Shown here: positions 35,331 through 44,984 of the stretch, piece by piece | Numbering within the stretch: the stretch's first letter is position 1 | Layout: each line of letters begins with the position of its first letter | From: Phenylobacterium deserti | GTDB lineage: Bacteria; Pseudomonadota; Alphaproteobacteria; Caulobacterales; Caulobacteraceae | Direction of reading: 5' to 3' | Length of the DNA: 45,129 nt | NCBI GenBank assembly: GCA_945883235.1 | Contig: CAMCXF010000026.1 | Coordinates: forward strand, 1-45,129 | Made by a program: the position numbers and the translations under genes | Notes under the pieces: model-generated | The model's database searches: none | What the model saw: only the letters and a program-made list of their open reading frames with translations | What the model was told of the DNA's origin: nothing

Positions 35331-35848
35331 ACCTGCTGCCGAAATCCCGCAAGGCGCGGATGCGCCTGCTGTTGTTGTCCATCATCGCCCCGGTTGTCGC
35401 CAGTGCGACGGGTCTGGCGCTGTGGGGCATGCGAGATTCAATCTCGTTCTTTTACACGCCGGGTCAGGCTGCGGCGGCCAAACCTGAACCCGGGCGGGCG
35501 ATCCAGCTGGGCGGTCTGGTCGCCATCGGCTCTGTGGTCAAGCACGCCGATGGCCGGGTTGAGTTCACGGTGCAGGACAAGCTGGCCGCCGATCGCGTGG
35601 TCTATCAGGGCGACCTGCCGGACCTGTTCCGCGAAGGGCAGGGGATCGTTGCGGAAGGTGCCTATCAGTCCGACGGTGTCTTCAAAGCCACGCGCGTGCT
35701 CGCCAAGCACGATGAGAAATACATGCCCAAGGAAGTTGCTGACGCTCTGAAAGAACAGGGCGAATGGCGCGGCGACGGTGCGCCACCTCCGGCCTATGGC
35801 CCCGCTGTTGGTCCGGTTTCCAGGAGCGACAATGGCAATCCCACATGA
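35327..35848 (+). CDS. ccmE: Haem chaperone CcmE (CycJ)
   Basis: A 173-residue membrane-anchored OB-fold protein. The anchor is at 11-35 (RMRLLLLSIIAPVVASATG). The haem-binding His128 and Tyr132 lie in LAKHDEKYMP, the diagnostic motif. It binds haem covalently in the periplasm and passes it to CcmF. The tail after KYMP is long and proline-rich. Overlaps: the start lies within the end of ccmI, and the stop overlaps the ccmF start (ATGA). Confidence 0.95.
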   Translation: MNLLPKSRKARMRLLLLSIIAPVVASATGLALWGMRDSISFFYTPGQAAAAKPEPGRAIQLGGLVAIGSVVKHADGRVEFTVQDKLAADRVVYQGDLPDLFREGQGIVAEGAYQSDGVFKATRVLAKHDEKYMPKEVADALKEQGEWRGDGAPPPAYGPAVGPVSRSDNGNPT

Positions 35849-37818
35849 TTGCTGAAGTCGGCGCGTTTTCTCTTGTCCTGGCGCTGGCGCTTTCAGTCGG
35901 TCAGGTCGTCCTCTCGGCGGCGGGACGAATTCGACGATCTCCTGCCCTGGCCGGCGCAGGCGAAGGCGCCGCGCTGGCAGCGTTCCTGGCGGTTGCGACA
36001 GCCTTTGCCGCCTTGATGCATGGCTTCGTGATTTCGGACTTCTCGATCGCCAATGTGGCGGCCAATTCGCACTCCCAGAAGCCGTTGCTCTATCGGGTGG
36101 CCGGAACCTGGGGCAGCCACGAGGGCTCCATGCTGCTGTGGTGCCTGGCGCTCACCGGGTTTGGGGCCGCCGCTGCCGGTCTGGGGGGCAGCCTTCCGCG
36201 CGGTCTGCGCGCCTCGACGGTCGCGGCTCAGGGCGTACTGGGCACTGTTTTTCTGGCCTACACGGTGTTCGCCTCCAATCCGCTGATGCGGCTGGTGCAG
36301 CCCCCTGTCGAAGGCCGCTCACTGAACCCTCTGCTTCAGGACCCGGCGCTGGCCGTGCATCCGCCGTTCCTCTACGCGGGCTACGTTGGCATGTCGGTGG
36401 TGTTCTCGCTGGCAATCGGTGCGCTTGTCGAGGGACGAGTCGACGCGGTGTGGTCGAAGTGGGTGCGGCCGTGGACGCTGGCAGCCTGGAGCTTTCTGAC
36501 CATCGGCATCACCCTGGGGGCATTCTGGGCGTACTACGAACTGGGTTGGGGCGGCTGGTGGTTCTGGGATCCGGTGGAGAACGCCAGTTTCATGCCCTGG
36601 CTGGTCGCCACGGCCCTGCTGCATTCGGCCATTGTCACGGAAAAGCGCGGAGCACTGGCCGGCTGGACACTGTTTCTATCCCTAGCGGCCTTCACCTTTT
36701 CCATGCTGGGAGCCTTTCTGGTCCGGTCCGGCGTCCTGACATCCGTGCACGCTTTCGCCGTGGATCCCACACGCGGCGTGCTGCTGTTGATGATCCTGGG
36801 CGTGACCTCGGGAATTGGTTTTGCGCTCTTCGCCTGGCGCGCGCCCAAGCTGGGGCAGGGCGGTCTGTTCGCGCCGATCAGCCGTGAAAGTGCGCTGGTG
36901 CTGAACAATATCCTGCTGGCGGCGGCTACCGTCACCGTCTTGCTGGGCACACTCTATCCACTGATCCGCGACGCGATGACCGGCGAGGCGATCTCGGTGG
37001 GACCGCCCTATTTCAACCTGACCTTCACACCGTTGATGGCGGCGCTGTTGATCCTGCTGCCAGCGGGTCCGTTGATGGCGTGGAAGCGTGGGGACCTGCG
37101 TGGTGTCGTCCAGCGGCTGTGGGTCGCGGCCCTGATCGCCGGCGGATCGGGCGTCCTGACCATTGCGTTGGTCAGCCCGAAGAAGGCTCTGGGGGCGCTG
37201 GGCGTGGCGCTTGGCTTCTGGCTGATTGCCGGCGCATTGACCGAGATCGTCGAGCGCACGCGCGCCTTCCGCGTGCCCTTGGCGCAAACCCTGCGCCGCC
37301 TTGTCGGCCTGCCGCGCGGCGCCTGGGGCATGACCCTGGCTCACCTGGGACTTGGCGTGTTTGTACTGGGTGCGGTGTTCGAGACAACGTGGAAGCTCGA
37401 GGCGGCCGAGGCTTTGCCGATCGGCGGGGGTCTGGGGATCGGTGCCTACGAGGTCAGACTCGACGCTGTGGATCCGGTGAAGGGCGCGAACTTCGACGCA
37501 GATCGTGCCACCCTGACGGTCACGCGCAAAGGCCAGCCCGTGTGCGTCGCGCGACCCGAACAGCGATTGTTCACGGCAGGCGGGGAAACAACCTCGGAAG
37601 TCGGCCTCTGCTATCAGGGACCGTCTCACATCTATCTGGTGCTGGGCGAGCGGCGCGACGATGGTGCCGAACCCCGATGGATGGTCCGCGCCTACTGGAA
37701 CCCCTGGGCGACACTGATTTTCCTGGGTCCGGGGATTATGGCTCTGGGCGGCTTCGTCTCCCTGAGTGATCGTCGGCTCCGCCTCGGCGTGGGCCGCCGT
37801 CGCGAGAGCAAGGCATGA
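35845..37818 (+). CDS. ccmF: Haem lyase subunit CcmF (CycK)
   Basis: A 657-residue membrane protein with about 14-15 spans (E. coli CcmF has 647). The haem-handling WWD domain reads WGGWWFWDPVENASFMPW. LLYRVAGTWGSHEGSMLLW and NPLLQDPALAVHPPFLYAGY are also characteristic. It attaches haem to apocytochrome c together with CcmH and CcmI. The ATG at 35845 overlaps the ccmE stop. A longer in-frame reading inside ccmE has no support. Confidence 0.95.
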   Translation: MIAEVGAFSLVLALALSVGQVVLSAAGRIRRSPALAGAGEGAALAAFLAVATAFAALMHGFVISDFSIANVAANSHSQKPLLYRVAGTWGSHEGSMLLWCLALTGFGAAAAGLGGSLPRGLRASTVAAQGVLGTVFLAYTVFASNPLMRLVQPPVEGRSLNPLLQDPALAVHPPFLYAGYVGMSVVFSLAIGALVEGRVDAVWSKWVRPWTLAAWSFLTIGITLGAFWAYYELGWGGWWFWDPVENASFMPWLVATALLHSAIVTEKRGALAGWTLFLSLAAFTFSMLGAFLVRSGVLTSVHAFAVDPTRGVLLLMILGVTSGIGFALFAWRAPKLGQGGLFAPISRESALVLNNILLAAATVTVLLGTLYPLIRDAMTGEAISVGPPYFNLTFTPLMAALLILLPAGPLMAWKRGDLRGVVQRLWVAALIAGGSGVLTIALVSPKKALGALGVALGFWLIAGALTEIVERTRAFRVPLAQTLRRLVGLPRGAWGMTLAHLGLGVFVLGAVFETTWKLEAAEALPIGGGLGIGAYEVRLDAVDPVKGANFDADRATLTVTRKGQPVCVARPEQRLFTAGGETTSEVGLCYQGPSHIYLVLGERRDDGAEPRWMVRAYWNPWATLIFLGPGIMALGGFVSLSDRRLRLGVGRRRESKA

Positions 37819-38267
37819 GGTGGCGTGCGCTCCTGGTTGGATTTGCGGGCGCGCTATGCCTGGCCGCCGCCTCCGATCCGGCGGAGCGCCTGGCTGATCC
37901 GGCGAAGGAAGCCCAGGCGCGGAGCATCTTTCGAGATGTCCGCTGTCTGGTCTGCCAGAATGAATCCATCGACGACAGTCAGGCCGAGTTGGCGACAGAC
38001 CTTCGAAAGATCGTTCGCGAACAGGTCAGCGCCGGCCGCAGCGACCTGGAAATCAAGCGCTTCCTGACCGATCGCTACGGCGAGTTCGTCTTGCTGACGC
38101 CGCGCTTTTCGCTGGGGAATCTGGCGCTTTGGGTCGCTCCGTTCCTCGTGGTGCTGGCCGGAGCGGGTTTGCTTGCGGCGCGGCTCAGATACCGACCGCC
38201 CGAGACGGAATTGACCGCCACCGAAGCCGAACGGCTGCAGCGGATCGTCCGGGATGAAACATACTGA
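37815..38267 (+). CDS. ccmH: Cytochrome c biogenesis thioredoxin-like protein CcmH (CycL)
   Basis: A 150-residue protein: signal/anchor at the start (LLVGFAGALCLAAAS), then the redox motif RCLVCQNESI with Cys44 and Cys47, and a C-terminal span (LALWVAPFLVVLAGAGLLAAR). It reduces the CXXCH site of apocytochrome c. It follows ccmF with a 4-bp overlap. The ccmG gene that usually lies between ccmF and ccmH is missing here. Confidence 0.94.
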   Translation: MRWRALLVGFAGALCLAAASDPAERLADPAKEAQARSIFRDVRCLVCQNESIDDSQAELATDLRKIVREQVSAGRSDLEIKRFLTDRYGEFVLLTPRFSLGNLALWVAPFLVVLAGAGLLAARLRYRPPETELTATEAERLQRIVRDETY

Positions 38268-38291
38268 CATTATTGCGCCCAACATTGGACG

Positions 38292-38306
38292 TTAAGCCAC
38301 GCTTAG
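38292..38306. promoter_or_regulatory. Possible CtrA-type box upstream of degP
   Basis: TTAAGCCACGCTTAG fits TTAA-N7-TTAA with one mismatch in the second half. It lies 95 bases before the protease start. A single imperfect box is weak evidence. Confidence 0.3.
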
Positions 38307-38400
38307 GCTGACCTGATGGTAGGATCAGGGCGTTGCACTTCTGCGCAACACACCTAGGTTATTCAGACGCGCCCGCCTCCCTCAGGTCGCGTCCAGGGAC

Positions 38401-39987
38401 ATGACACTGATGACGACGAAGAAGACGGGTTATCTGCTGGGCGCTGTCGCTGGCATTGGCGTCATGGCCGCCGCTGTGGCGGGTGCCGGCATTCAATTGC
38501 CGTCCGCGAGTGGCCAAATGCAAACCGGCGGGCTCATCAGGGCGTCCACGGTGCCGATCTTCGCGCCGCCGCCCGGCGCGCCCATGAGTTTCGCCGACAT
38601 TTTCGAGCGGGTTTCCCCAGCGGTGGTCTCGATCAATGTCACCAGTCGCGCCAGTACCAACGCTGTGCGGCAGGTACCGGGCCTACCCGGCTTTCCGTTC
38701 GGCGGCAGCCCGCGCGGACCTCAGGGCGGCGAAGATCCTGATGGCGATGGCGAGGGAGCCCCCGGGCCCGGCTTGCCGCGTCGGCCCACGCAGCAGTCCT
38801 CGGGTTCGGGGTTCTTCATTTCGGCTGATGGCTACATCGTCACAAACAACCACGTGATCGAGAACGCGGAGACTATCAAGGTCGTCCTCAAGGATGAGCG
38901 CGAGCTTGAGGCCGAGGTTGTAGGCCGTGACGAGTCTACCGACCTGGCCGTGCTGCGGGTCAAGGGCGGCCGGGGTCCGTTTCCCTTCGTCAATTTCGAA
39001 GACGCCGCCAAGCCGCGCGTCGGCGACTGGGTGATCACGGTTGGCAATCCCTTTGGCCTGGGTGGCACCGCCACGGCCGGGATCATTTCGGCCTATGGCC
39101 GCGACATCGGCGAGACGTTTGTCGACTACATCCAGATCGACGCCCCGATCAATCGCGGCAATTCCGGCGGGCCGACGTTTGACGTGTTCGGCCGGGTGAT
39201 CGGCGTCAACACGGCGATCTTCTCCCCGTCCGGCGGTTCGGTAGGTATCGGTTTCGCAATTCCGGCGGAAGTCGCGGACTCGGTCACCAAGCAACTGATC
39301 AACGGGGGTAAGATTCAGCGTGGCTATATCGGAGCCACCATCCAGAATTTAACGCCTGAATCGGCGGAGGCTCTGGGACTGGGCGAGCAGAAGGGCGCCA
39401 TCGTCGCCGACCTCTCGCCGGGTGGCCCTTCCGCCAAGGCTGGGCTTCAGGTGGGTGACGTCGTGATCTCGGTGAACGGCACGGCGATCAAGAGCTCGAC
39501 CGAATTGACCCGGCAGGTTGCCCGCGTCCGCGCCGGGGATGTTCTCCGCCTTGACGTCATTCGCGAAGGCAAGCGGCGCGCGATTGATATCCGCTCGGGC
39601 GTGCGCCCCTCGGAACGTGATCTGGCGTCCAACGACAATACACCCGGCGGTGCAGAGGGGCGTCCGCCAGGCCCGGGTGTGCTGGCCAAGGCACCAGTGC
39701 TGGGCATGTCGGTGGGCGCGCTCGATGACGCCGCCAGGACCCGTCTCAATCTTGCGCCGGTAGTTCGCGGCGCGCTGGTCGAGACTGTTGACCAGAACTC
39801 CGATGCGGGTGCCAAAGGCCTTCGGCGAGGCGACGTGATCACCCGTGTGAATGACCGTGCGGTGGCGACACCGGCCGATCTGGTGGCCGCCGTCGAGGCC
39901 GCAAAAAAGGCCGGCCGGACCAGTGTTCTTGTGGGCGTTCTGCGCAGCGGCCGCACCGCCTTCCTGCCGATCAAGATTTCAGGGTAA
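38401..39987 (+). CDS. degP: Periplasmic DegP/HtrA serine protease
   Basis: A 528-residue protease-chaperone. A single hydrophobic segment at about 10-32 serves as signal or anchor. A proline/glycine-rich, charged insert lies at 90-132. The catalytic domain has His151 (TNNHVIE), Asp181 (STDLAVL) and Ser255 (NRGNSGGPTF). Two PDZ domains follow (about 300-400 and 435-525). It degrades or refolds damaged envelope proteins. It stands between the ccm genes and a two-component pair in the same direction. Confidence 0.93.
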   Translation: MTLMTTKKTGYLLGAVAGIGVMAAAVAGAGIQLPSASGQMQTGGLIRASTVPIFAPPPGAPMSFADIFERVSPAVVSINVTSRASTNAVRQVPGLPGFPFGGSPRGPQGGEDPDGDGEGAPGPGLPRRPTQQSSGSGFFISADGYIVTNNHVIENAETIKVVLKDERELEAEVVGRDESTDLAVLRVKGGRGPFPFVNFEDAAKPRVGDWVITVGNPFGLGGTATAGIISAYGRDIGETFVDYIQIDAPINRGNSGGPTFDVFGRVIGVNTAIFSPSGGSVGIGFAIPAEVADSVTKQLINGGKIQRGYIGATIQNLTPESAEALGLGEQKGAIVADLSPGGPSAKAGLQVGDVVISVNGTAIKSSTELTRQVARVRAGDVLRLDVIREGKRRAIDIRSGVRPSERDLASNDNTPGGAEGRPPGPGVLAKAPVLGMSVGALDDAARTRLNLAPVVRGALVETVDQNSDAGAKGLRRGDVITRVNDRAVATPADLVAAVEAAKKAGRTSVLVGVLRSGRTAFLPIKISG

Positions 39988-40016
39988 ACTCCCCTCCGGA
40001 CAAGGACGGGAATCAC

Positions 40017-40688
40017 ATGCGGATCCTGATCGTCGAAGACGACCTGGAAGCGGCCGAGGCCATGGCGCGCGGCCTGACGGAAGCTGGCCACAATTGCGCG
40101 CGCGGTGCCGATGGCCAGGAAGGGCTGACCGCCGCCCGCGATGGCACCTACGACGTCATGGTCGTGGACCGAATGATGCCGCGGATGGATGGCATCCAGC
40201 TGGTGGAAACGCTGCGTCGAGAAGGCGATCGAACGCCGGTGCTGTTCCTCTCGGCCCTGGGTGAGGTCGGTGACCGGGTCGACGGCCTGCAGGCCGGCGC
40301 GGATGATTATCTGGTCAAACCCTATGCTTTCCCCGAATTGATTGCGCGCATCGAAGCCTTGGCCCGTCGTCGAGACACGGGCTCGGTCCAGACGCTCCTG
40401 AAGGTCGGGGATCTGGAGATGGACCTGATCGCCCGGTCCGTGCATCGCGCCGGCAAGGCGGTGGATCTGCAACCGCGTGAGTTCCAGCTTCTGGAATTCC
40501 TGATGCGTCATGCGGGACAGTCGGTGACCCGCACCATGCTGCTGGAAAAGGTCTGGCACTATCACTTCGACCCGCAAACCAACGTGATCGACGTGCACAT
40601 CTCGCGCCTGCGTTCCAAGATCGACAAGGGTTTCGACAGGCCGATGCTGCAGACCGTGCGCGGCGCGGGCTATCGGCTCGACGCTTAG
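40017..40688 (+). CDS. OmpR-family response regulator
   Basis: A 223-residue regulator: receiver with Asp51 (MVVDRMMP), Thr/Ser site FLSALGE, Lys in YLVKPYAF; DNA-binding domain from about 125 with LQPREFQLLEFLMRHAG and the recognition region TNVIDVHISRLRSKIDKG. It lies 29 bp after degP and 9 bp before its kinase, so degP, regulator and kinase may be one operon, recalling other systems where a protease and an envelope-stress regulator are linked. The regulated genes are unknown. Confidence 0.92.
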   Translation: MRILIVEDDLEAAEAMARGLTEAGHNCARGADGQEGLTAARDGTYDVMVVDRMMPRMDGIQLVETLRREGDRTPVLFLSALGEVGDRVDGLQAGADDYLVKPYAFPELIARIEALARRRDTGSVQTLLKVGDLEMDLIARSVHRAGKAVDLQPREFQLLEFLMRHAGQSVTRTMLLEKVWHYHFDPQTNVIDVHISRLRSKIDKGFDRPMLQTVRGAGYRLDA

Positions 40689-40697
40689 GCAAGCGCG

Positions 40698-42104
40698 GTG
40701 GCCATGCGCCTGCCGCGGATCTTCCGGACCACGCCGTTCCGGCTGACGTTGCTGTTTCTGGCGCTGTTTACCGCTGCGGCATCACTGTTCCTCGCCTACA
40801 TCTATATCGCCACGGCAGGCGAGGCGACGCGGCGAACGGACCAGGACATCCGACGCGAGATGCGGTCCCTGGTGGACGTCTATGACCGGGCCGGCGTCGA
40901 TGCCATCAACAGGTCTCTCATCGAGCGCACCTCAAGCGAAAAGCCGTTCCTGTATCTTTTGGTGGGCAAGGACGGCCGCCGAGTTTCCGGGTCCATAGAG
41001 CAGTCGCCGGTCGAGAGTTTCACGGGCAAGCCGGCCTGGGCGACGTTTCAGGTGACGGATGTTGATCCCCAGGGCCGCGCGGTCAAGCATCCGGCGCGAG
41101 GTCTGCAGGAGAAGCTGAGTGGCGGCGAGATCCTGTTCGTGGGGGCGGACGCTGGCGAGGATGAGGCCTATGTCGCCCAGATCGTCCATGCCCTGCAGGC
41201 GGCGGGGTTGCTGGTGATACTGCTGGGTCTGGGCGGCGGCATTCTGGTCAGCCGAAATGTGTCGCGCAGCATGGTCAGCCTGATCGACGTGGTCGAGCGT
41301 GTGCGCAACGGCGAGACCGGCGTGCGAGCCCACGTGCGCGGAGCCCGCGACGAGTTCGACGAACTGGCCCAGGGCGTCAACGACATGCTGGACCGGCTGG
41401 AACGCTCCATGGCCGGTCACAAGCACGCCGGCGATGCCATCGCCCATGACCTGCGTTCGCCCCTGACGCGACTGCGCGCGCGTCTGGAAGCGGCCTATAT
41501 CGACGTCGAGGCCGGCAAGGGGAATGCCGAGGAGGCATTGGTTCAGGCGCTGGAAGACACCGACGGCGTTCTGAAAACCTTTGGGGCCGTGTTGTCTATC
41601 GCCCGGCTGCAGGCGGCTGGTCAGGCACCGAGCCCGGTGATCTTCGATCCCGCCGAACTGGCCGCCGATATCTCCGAACTCTACGAGCCCTTCTGCGAGG
41701 AGAAGGACCTGGAGTATGCCGCCGAAATCACGCGCGACCTCAGCATCCGGGGGAACCGGGAATTTCTGGCTCAGGCGCTCGCCAACCTGCTCGACAACGC
41801 CGTGAAGTATACCCCGGCCGGCGGGGCGATCATGCTGCGAGTGCGGCGACGGTCCTCCGGCGAGGTGGAGTTCTCGGTCACGGACACAGGGCCGGGCGTT
41901 CCCGACGAGGACCGCGAGCGGGTGATCCAGCGGTTTGTCCGGCTGGAAAACAGCCGCAATGAGCCCGGCGCAGGCTTGGGCCTCTCCCTGGTGGCGGCTG
42001 TCGCGGAGGCGCACGGCGGGCGGTTGGAACTGTCAGAGGGGCCGGGCAAGGTTGGCGAGATGGGACCAGGCCTGCGCGTGGCGTTCATCCTGCCGAGGCC
42101 CTAA
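40698..42104 (+). CDS. Sensor histidine kinase (HAMP, partner of regulator at 40017)
   Basis: A 468-residue inner-membrane kinase: first span at about 15-38, a periplasmic region of about 130 residues, second span (GLLVILLGLGGGILVSRNVS), HAMP domain, then HAGDAIAHDLRSPLTRLRAR with the phospho-acceptor His, NLLDNAVKYTPAGG (N), VTDTGPGVP (G1) and GAGLGLSLV (G2). The start may be GTG 40698 or ATG 40704. It is followed by glnE after 9 bp, so read-through into glnE is possible. Confidence 0.9.
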   Translation: MAMRLPRIFRTTPFRLTLLFLALFTAAASLFLAYIYIATAGEATRRTDQDIRREMRSLVDVYDRAGVDAINRSLIERTSSEKPFLYLLVGKDGRRVSGSIEQSPVESFTGKPAWATFQVTDVDPQGRAVKHPARGLQEKLSGGEILFVGADAGEDEAYVAQIVHALQAAGLLVILLGLGGGILVSRNVSRSMVSLIDVVERVRNGETGVRAHVRGARDEFDELAQGVNDMLDRLERSMAGHKHAGDAIAHDLRSPLTRLRARLEAAYIDVEAGKGNAEEALVQALEDTDGVLKTFGAVLSIARLQAAGQAPSPVIFDPAELAADISELYEPFCEEKDLEYAAEITRDLSIRGNREFLAQALANLLDNAVKYTPAGGAIMLRVRRRSSGEVEFSVTDTGPGVPDEDRERVIQRFVRLENSRNEPGAGLGLSLVAAVAEAHGGRLELSEGPGKVGEMGPGLRVAFILPRP

Positions 42105-42113
42105 GCTGGCCCC

Positions 42114-44984
42114 ATGAGGCTTGGTGACTCCATCCGTCCATGTGGTCCTGTCGTCGACGCCAGGGCGGTGGAGCGGGCGCGGCTGGCTGTGGGCGCTGAT
42201 GTTGCAAACTGGGCGGCGCTGGCCCCGGTGTTTGCGGCGTCGCCTTACCTGCTGTCTCTGGCGCGTCGCGACCCATCGCGCTTTCACGACCTGCTGACCT
42301 GCGACCCACAGGCGCGGCTGGAGGACATTCTGGCCCGAACGCGAACGGTTTCTTCGAAAGACTCCGTTGAGCCCGCAGCTGCTCTGCGACGCCTCAAACA
42401 GGAACTGCACCTGCTGACGGCCCTGGCCGACCTTGGCGGGATCTGGGATCTTGATCAGGTGACCGCCGCCTTGACCTGTTTCGCCGATGCTGCGCTGTCG
42501 TCGGCCCTGGAAGTGGCGGCTCATGAGGAGTTGATTGCAGGCCGCCTCCTGATGCGGGGCGAGGGAGTTGCCGGGCCGGTTCCTGGCTGGTTCTGCATCG
42601 CCATGGGCAAGCAGGGCGCGTTCGAGCTGAACTACTCCAGCGACATTGATGTCTCGGTATTCTTCGATCCCGAGGTGGTTAAGAACGCCTTGGCGCCGGG
42701 CGTTGAAGCCTTGGCGACTGCCGTGCGCCTGACCCAGCGCGTTGCTGACCTGATGCAGGCCAGGACGGCCGACGGCTACGTCTTCCGCATGGATCTGCGA
42801 CTGCGTCCGGACCCCTCATCGACCCCCCTTGCCGTCCCGGTGCCCGCGGCCCTGGAGTATTATGAAAGCGTGGGCCAGAACTGGGAGCGCGCCGCCTACA
42901 TCAAGGCTCGGCCCTGTGCCGGCGACATGCTGGCGGGGCAAGCGTTCCTGGACGAACTCGCGCCCTATATCTGGCGCAAGAACCTGGACTTTGCGGCCAT
43001 TGCTGACATCCACGCCATCAAGCGCCAGATTCACGTCCACAAGGTCGATGAGCGTGTCTCGGCCAAAGGGGTCGATCTGAAGCTTGGCCGGGGCGGGATC
43101 CGGGAGATCGAGTTCTTCGTCCAGACCCAGCAACTGATCCTGGGCGGTCGCCACCCGGAATTGCGCAGCAACCGGACGCTCGACGCGCTCGCAGCCCTGG
43201 CCGCCGCCGGGCACGTGTCGTCGGCCACCGCGGCGACGCTCAAGGAAGCCTATCAGTGGCTGCGCGGCGTCGAACACCGGATCCAGATGATCGCTGACGA
43301 GCAGACCCACCGCCTGCCGGAATCGGACGCCGATCGTCGCCGGATCGCGGCGCTGTCGGGTTATGATCAACTCCGAAGCTTTGACGCCGCCGTCACCCGA
43401 ACGCTCAAGGCCGTCAACGCCCGATATGGCGAGCTCTTCGCCAGCGAGGAGGCGCTGTCATCGCGGTTTGGCAGCCTGGTCTTCACCGGCGTGGACGACG
43501 ACCCGGAGACCTTGGCCACCTTGAAGCGGATGGGGTTTCCCGACCCGCTGCGCGTGTCGCGCAGGATCCGCGCCTGGCACCACGGCCACGCGCCAGCGAC
43601 CCGCACCGAACGTGGGCGTGCCTTGTTCACGCGATTGGCACCGAGACTGCTGGAGGCAGCCCAGGCGACCGGCGCGCCGGAGATCGCCTTCAACCGCTTC
43701 AGCGATTTCTTCGGAAACCTCTCCAGCGGGGTTCAGCTTCAGTCGCTGTTTCTGGCCCAGCCGAAGTTGTTTGAACTGGTGGTGCAGGTGTTGGCCTTTG
43801 CACCGAGACTGGCCGCGACGCTGGCGCGACGCCCGGCGGCCATCGACGCGATGCTGGACCCCGACTTCTTCGCCGATATCGAAATCGCCGCAGAACGGAC
43901 TCACATGGCGCGCTCTGTCGCCGGTGCCCCAGGGTTTGAGGCGGCGATGGATGTGGTCCGCCGACTGCAGCGCGAACAGGCGTTCCGGATCGGGGTACAG
44001 GTGATGAGCGGGTCGGCGACCGCCGAGATCGCCGGTCGGGCATTCGCTGACCTGGCGGATCTCTGCATTGGTTCTCTGGCCCCGGCGGCGCTGGCCGAGG
44101 CCAGCCGCCTCGGCGGCGCGTTCCCGGGCGACGTGGCGGTTGTGGCGCTTGGAAAATGTGGTTCGCGCGAAATGAGCGCGACGTCCGACCTCGACCTGAT
44201 GACCCTCTATCGTGCTCACGATCCTGCGGCGACGTCCGCATTTAAGGGGTGGGACGCTTCCACCTTCTATGGTCGGTTCACCCAGCGCCTGATCGCGGCG
44301 CTGTCCAGTCCGACCACCGAGGGCCAGCTTTACGACGTGGATATGCAACTGCGGCCCTCGGGCACCAAGGGGCCCGTAGCGGTGAGTTTCGCTGCGTTCG
44401 CTGACTACTATCAAGGTGAAGCCGAGACCTGGGAGTTGCTGGCCTTGACCCGCGCGCGCGTCGTCTGGGCGACGTCGGACGGGTTCGCCCGCGATGCCGT
44501 GGGTGCCGTGGAGGCAGCGCTTCGAAGGCCCCGTGATCGCGCCCGAACCGCACATGATGTGCGCGAAATGCGCGACTTACTGGAGCAGGAGCGACCGCCG
44601 GCAAGTAGCTGGGATCTAAAACTGTTGCCCGGTGGGCTGGTGGACATAGAGTTCGCAGCACAGTTTCTGCAACTGGTCCACGCCGCTGAGGGGGGGCCGT
44701 TGCTGGCCAATACGGCTCAGGCCCTGGCCGCCCTGGGCGCGGCGGGTCTGGTTGCACCGGAACACCTGGCACAGCTTTCCGACGCATGGCGGCTCCAGCA
44801 GAACCTGACCCAACTTCTCAAGGTGGCACTGGGCGATGACCCGAACCCAGCCGAGGAGCCCAAGGCGCTCCAGATGCTGTTGGCCCGCGCCGGCGGCGCG
44901 CGGACGTTCGGGATATTGGTGGCGCGTCTGACGCGCGCGCAGGCTGACGCGCGACGAGCGTATCAGATGCTGTTGCACCTCTAG
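42114..44984 (+). CDS. glnE: Bifunctional glutamine synthetase adenylyltransferase/adenylyl-removase
   Basis: A 956-residue two-domain enzyme that adds and removes AMP on glutamine synthetase in response to PII. The N-terminal nucleotidyltransferase domain (removase) has NYSSDIDVSVFFDP and GRGGIREIEFFVQTQQLILGG (in parts). The C-terminal transferase domain has ALGKCGSREMSATSDLDLMTLY, YDVDMQLRPSGTKGP and LLPGGLVDIEFAAQFLQL. Length and both active sites are normal. Its stop codon TAG coincides with a TAGAGCGT mobile-element terminus, so the C-terminal few residues may have been altered by an insertion. Confidence 0.95.
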   Translation: MRLGDSIRPCGPVVDARAVERARLAVGADVANWAALAPVFAASPYLLSLARRDPSRFHDLLTCDPQARLEDILARTRTVSSKDSVEPAAALRRLKQELHLLTALADLGGIWDLDQVTAALTCFADAALSSALEVAAHEELIAGRLLMRGEGVAGPVPGWFCIAMGKQGAFELNYSSDIDVSVFFDPEVVKNALAPGVEALATAVRLTQRVADLMQARTADGYVFRMDLRLRPDPSSTPLAVPVPAALEYYESVGQNWERAAYIKARPCAGDMLAGQAFLDELAPYIWRKNLDFAAIADIHAIKRQIHVHKVDERVSAKGVDLKLGRGGIREIEFFVQTQQLILGGRHPELRSNRTLDALAALAAAGHVSSATAATLKEAYQWLRGVEHRIQMIADEQTHRLPESDADRRRIAALSGYDQLRSFDAAVTRTLKAVNARYGELFASEEALSSRFGSLVFTGVDDDPETLATLKRMGFPDPLRVSRRIRAWHHGHAPATRTERGRALFTRLAPRLLEAAQATGAPEIAFNRFSDFFGNLSSGVQLQSLFLAQPKLFELVVQVLAFAPRLAATLARRPAAIDAMLDPDFFADIEIAAERTHMARSVAGAPGFEAAMDVVRRLQREQAFRIGVQVMSGSATAEIAGRAFADLADLCIGSLAPAALAEASRLGGAFPGDVAVVALGKCGSREMSATSDLDLMTLYRAHDPAATSAFKGWDASTFYGRFTQRLIAALSSPTTEGQLYDVDMQLRPSGTKGPVAVSFAAFADYYQGEAETWELLALTRARVVWATSDGFARDAVGAVEAALRRPRDRARTAHDVREMRDLLEQERPPASSWDLKLLPGGLVDIEFAAQFLQLVHAAEGGPLLANTAQALAALGAAGLVAPEHLAQLSDAWRLQQNLTQLLKVALGDDPNPAEEPKALQMLLARAGGARTFGILVARLTRAQADARRAYQMLLHL

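Noticed and set aside
39447..40598. 383-codon open frame on the minus strand
   Set aside because: Covers the end of degP and the regulator gene on the other strand; both are firmly identified.
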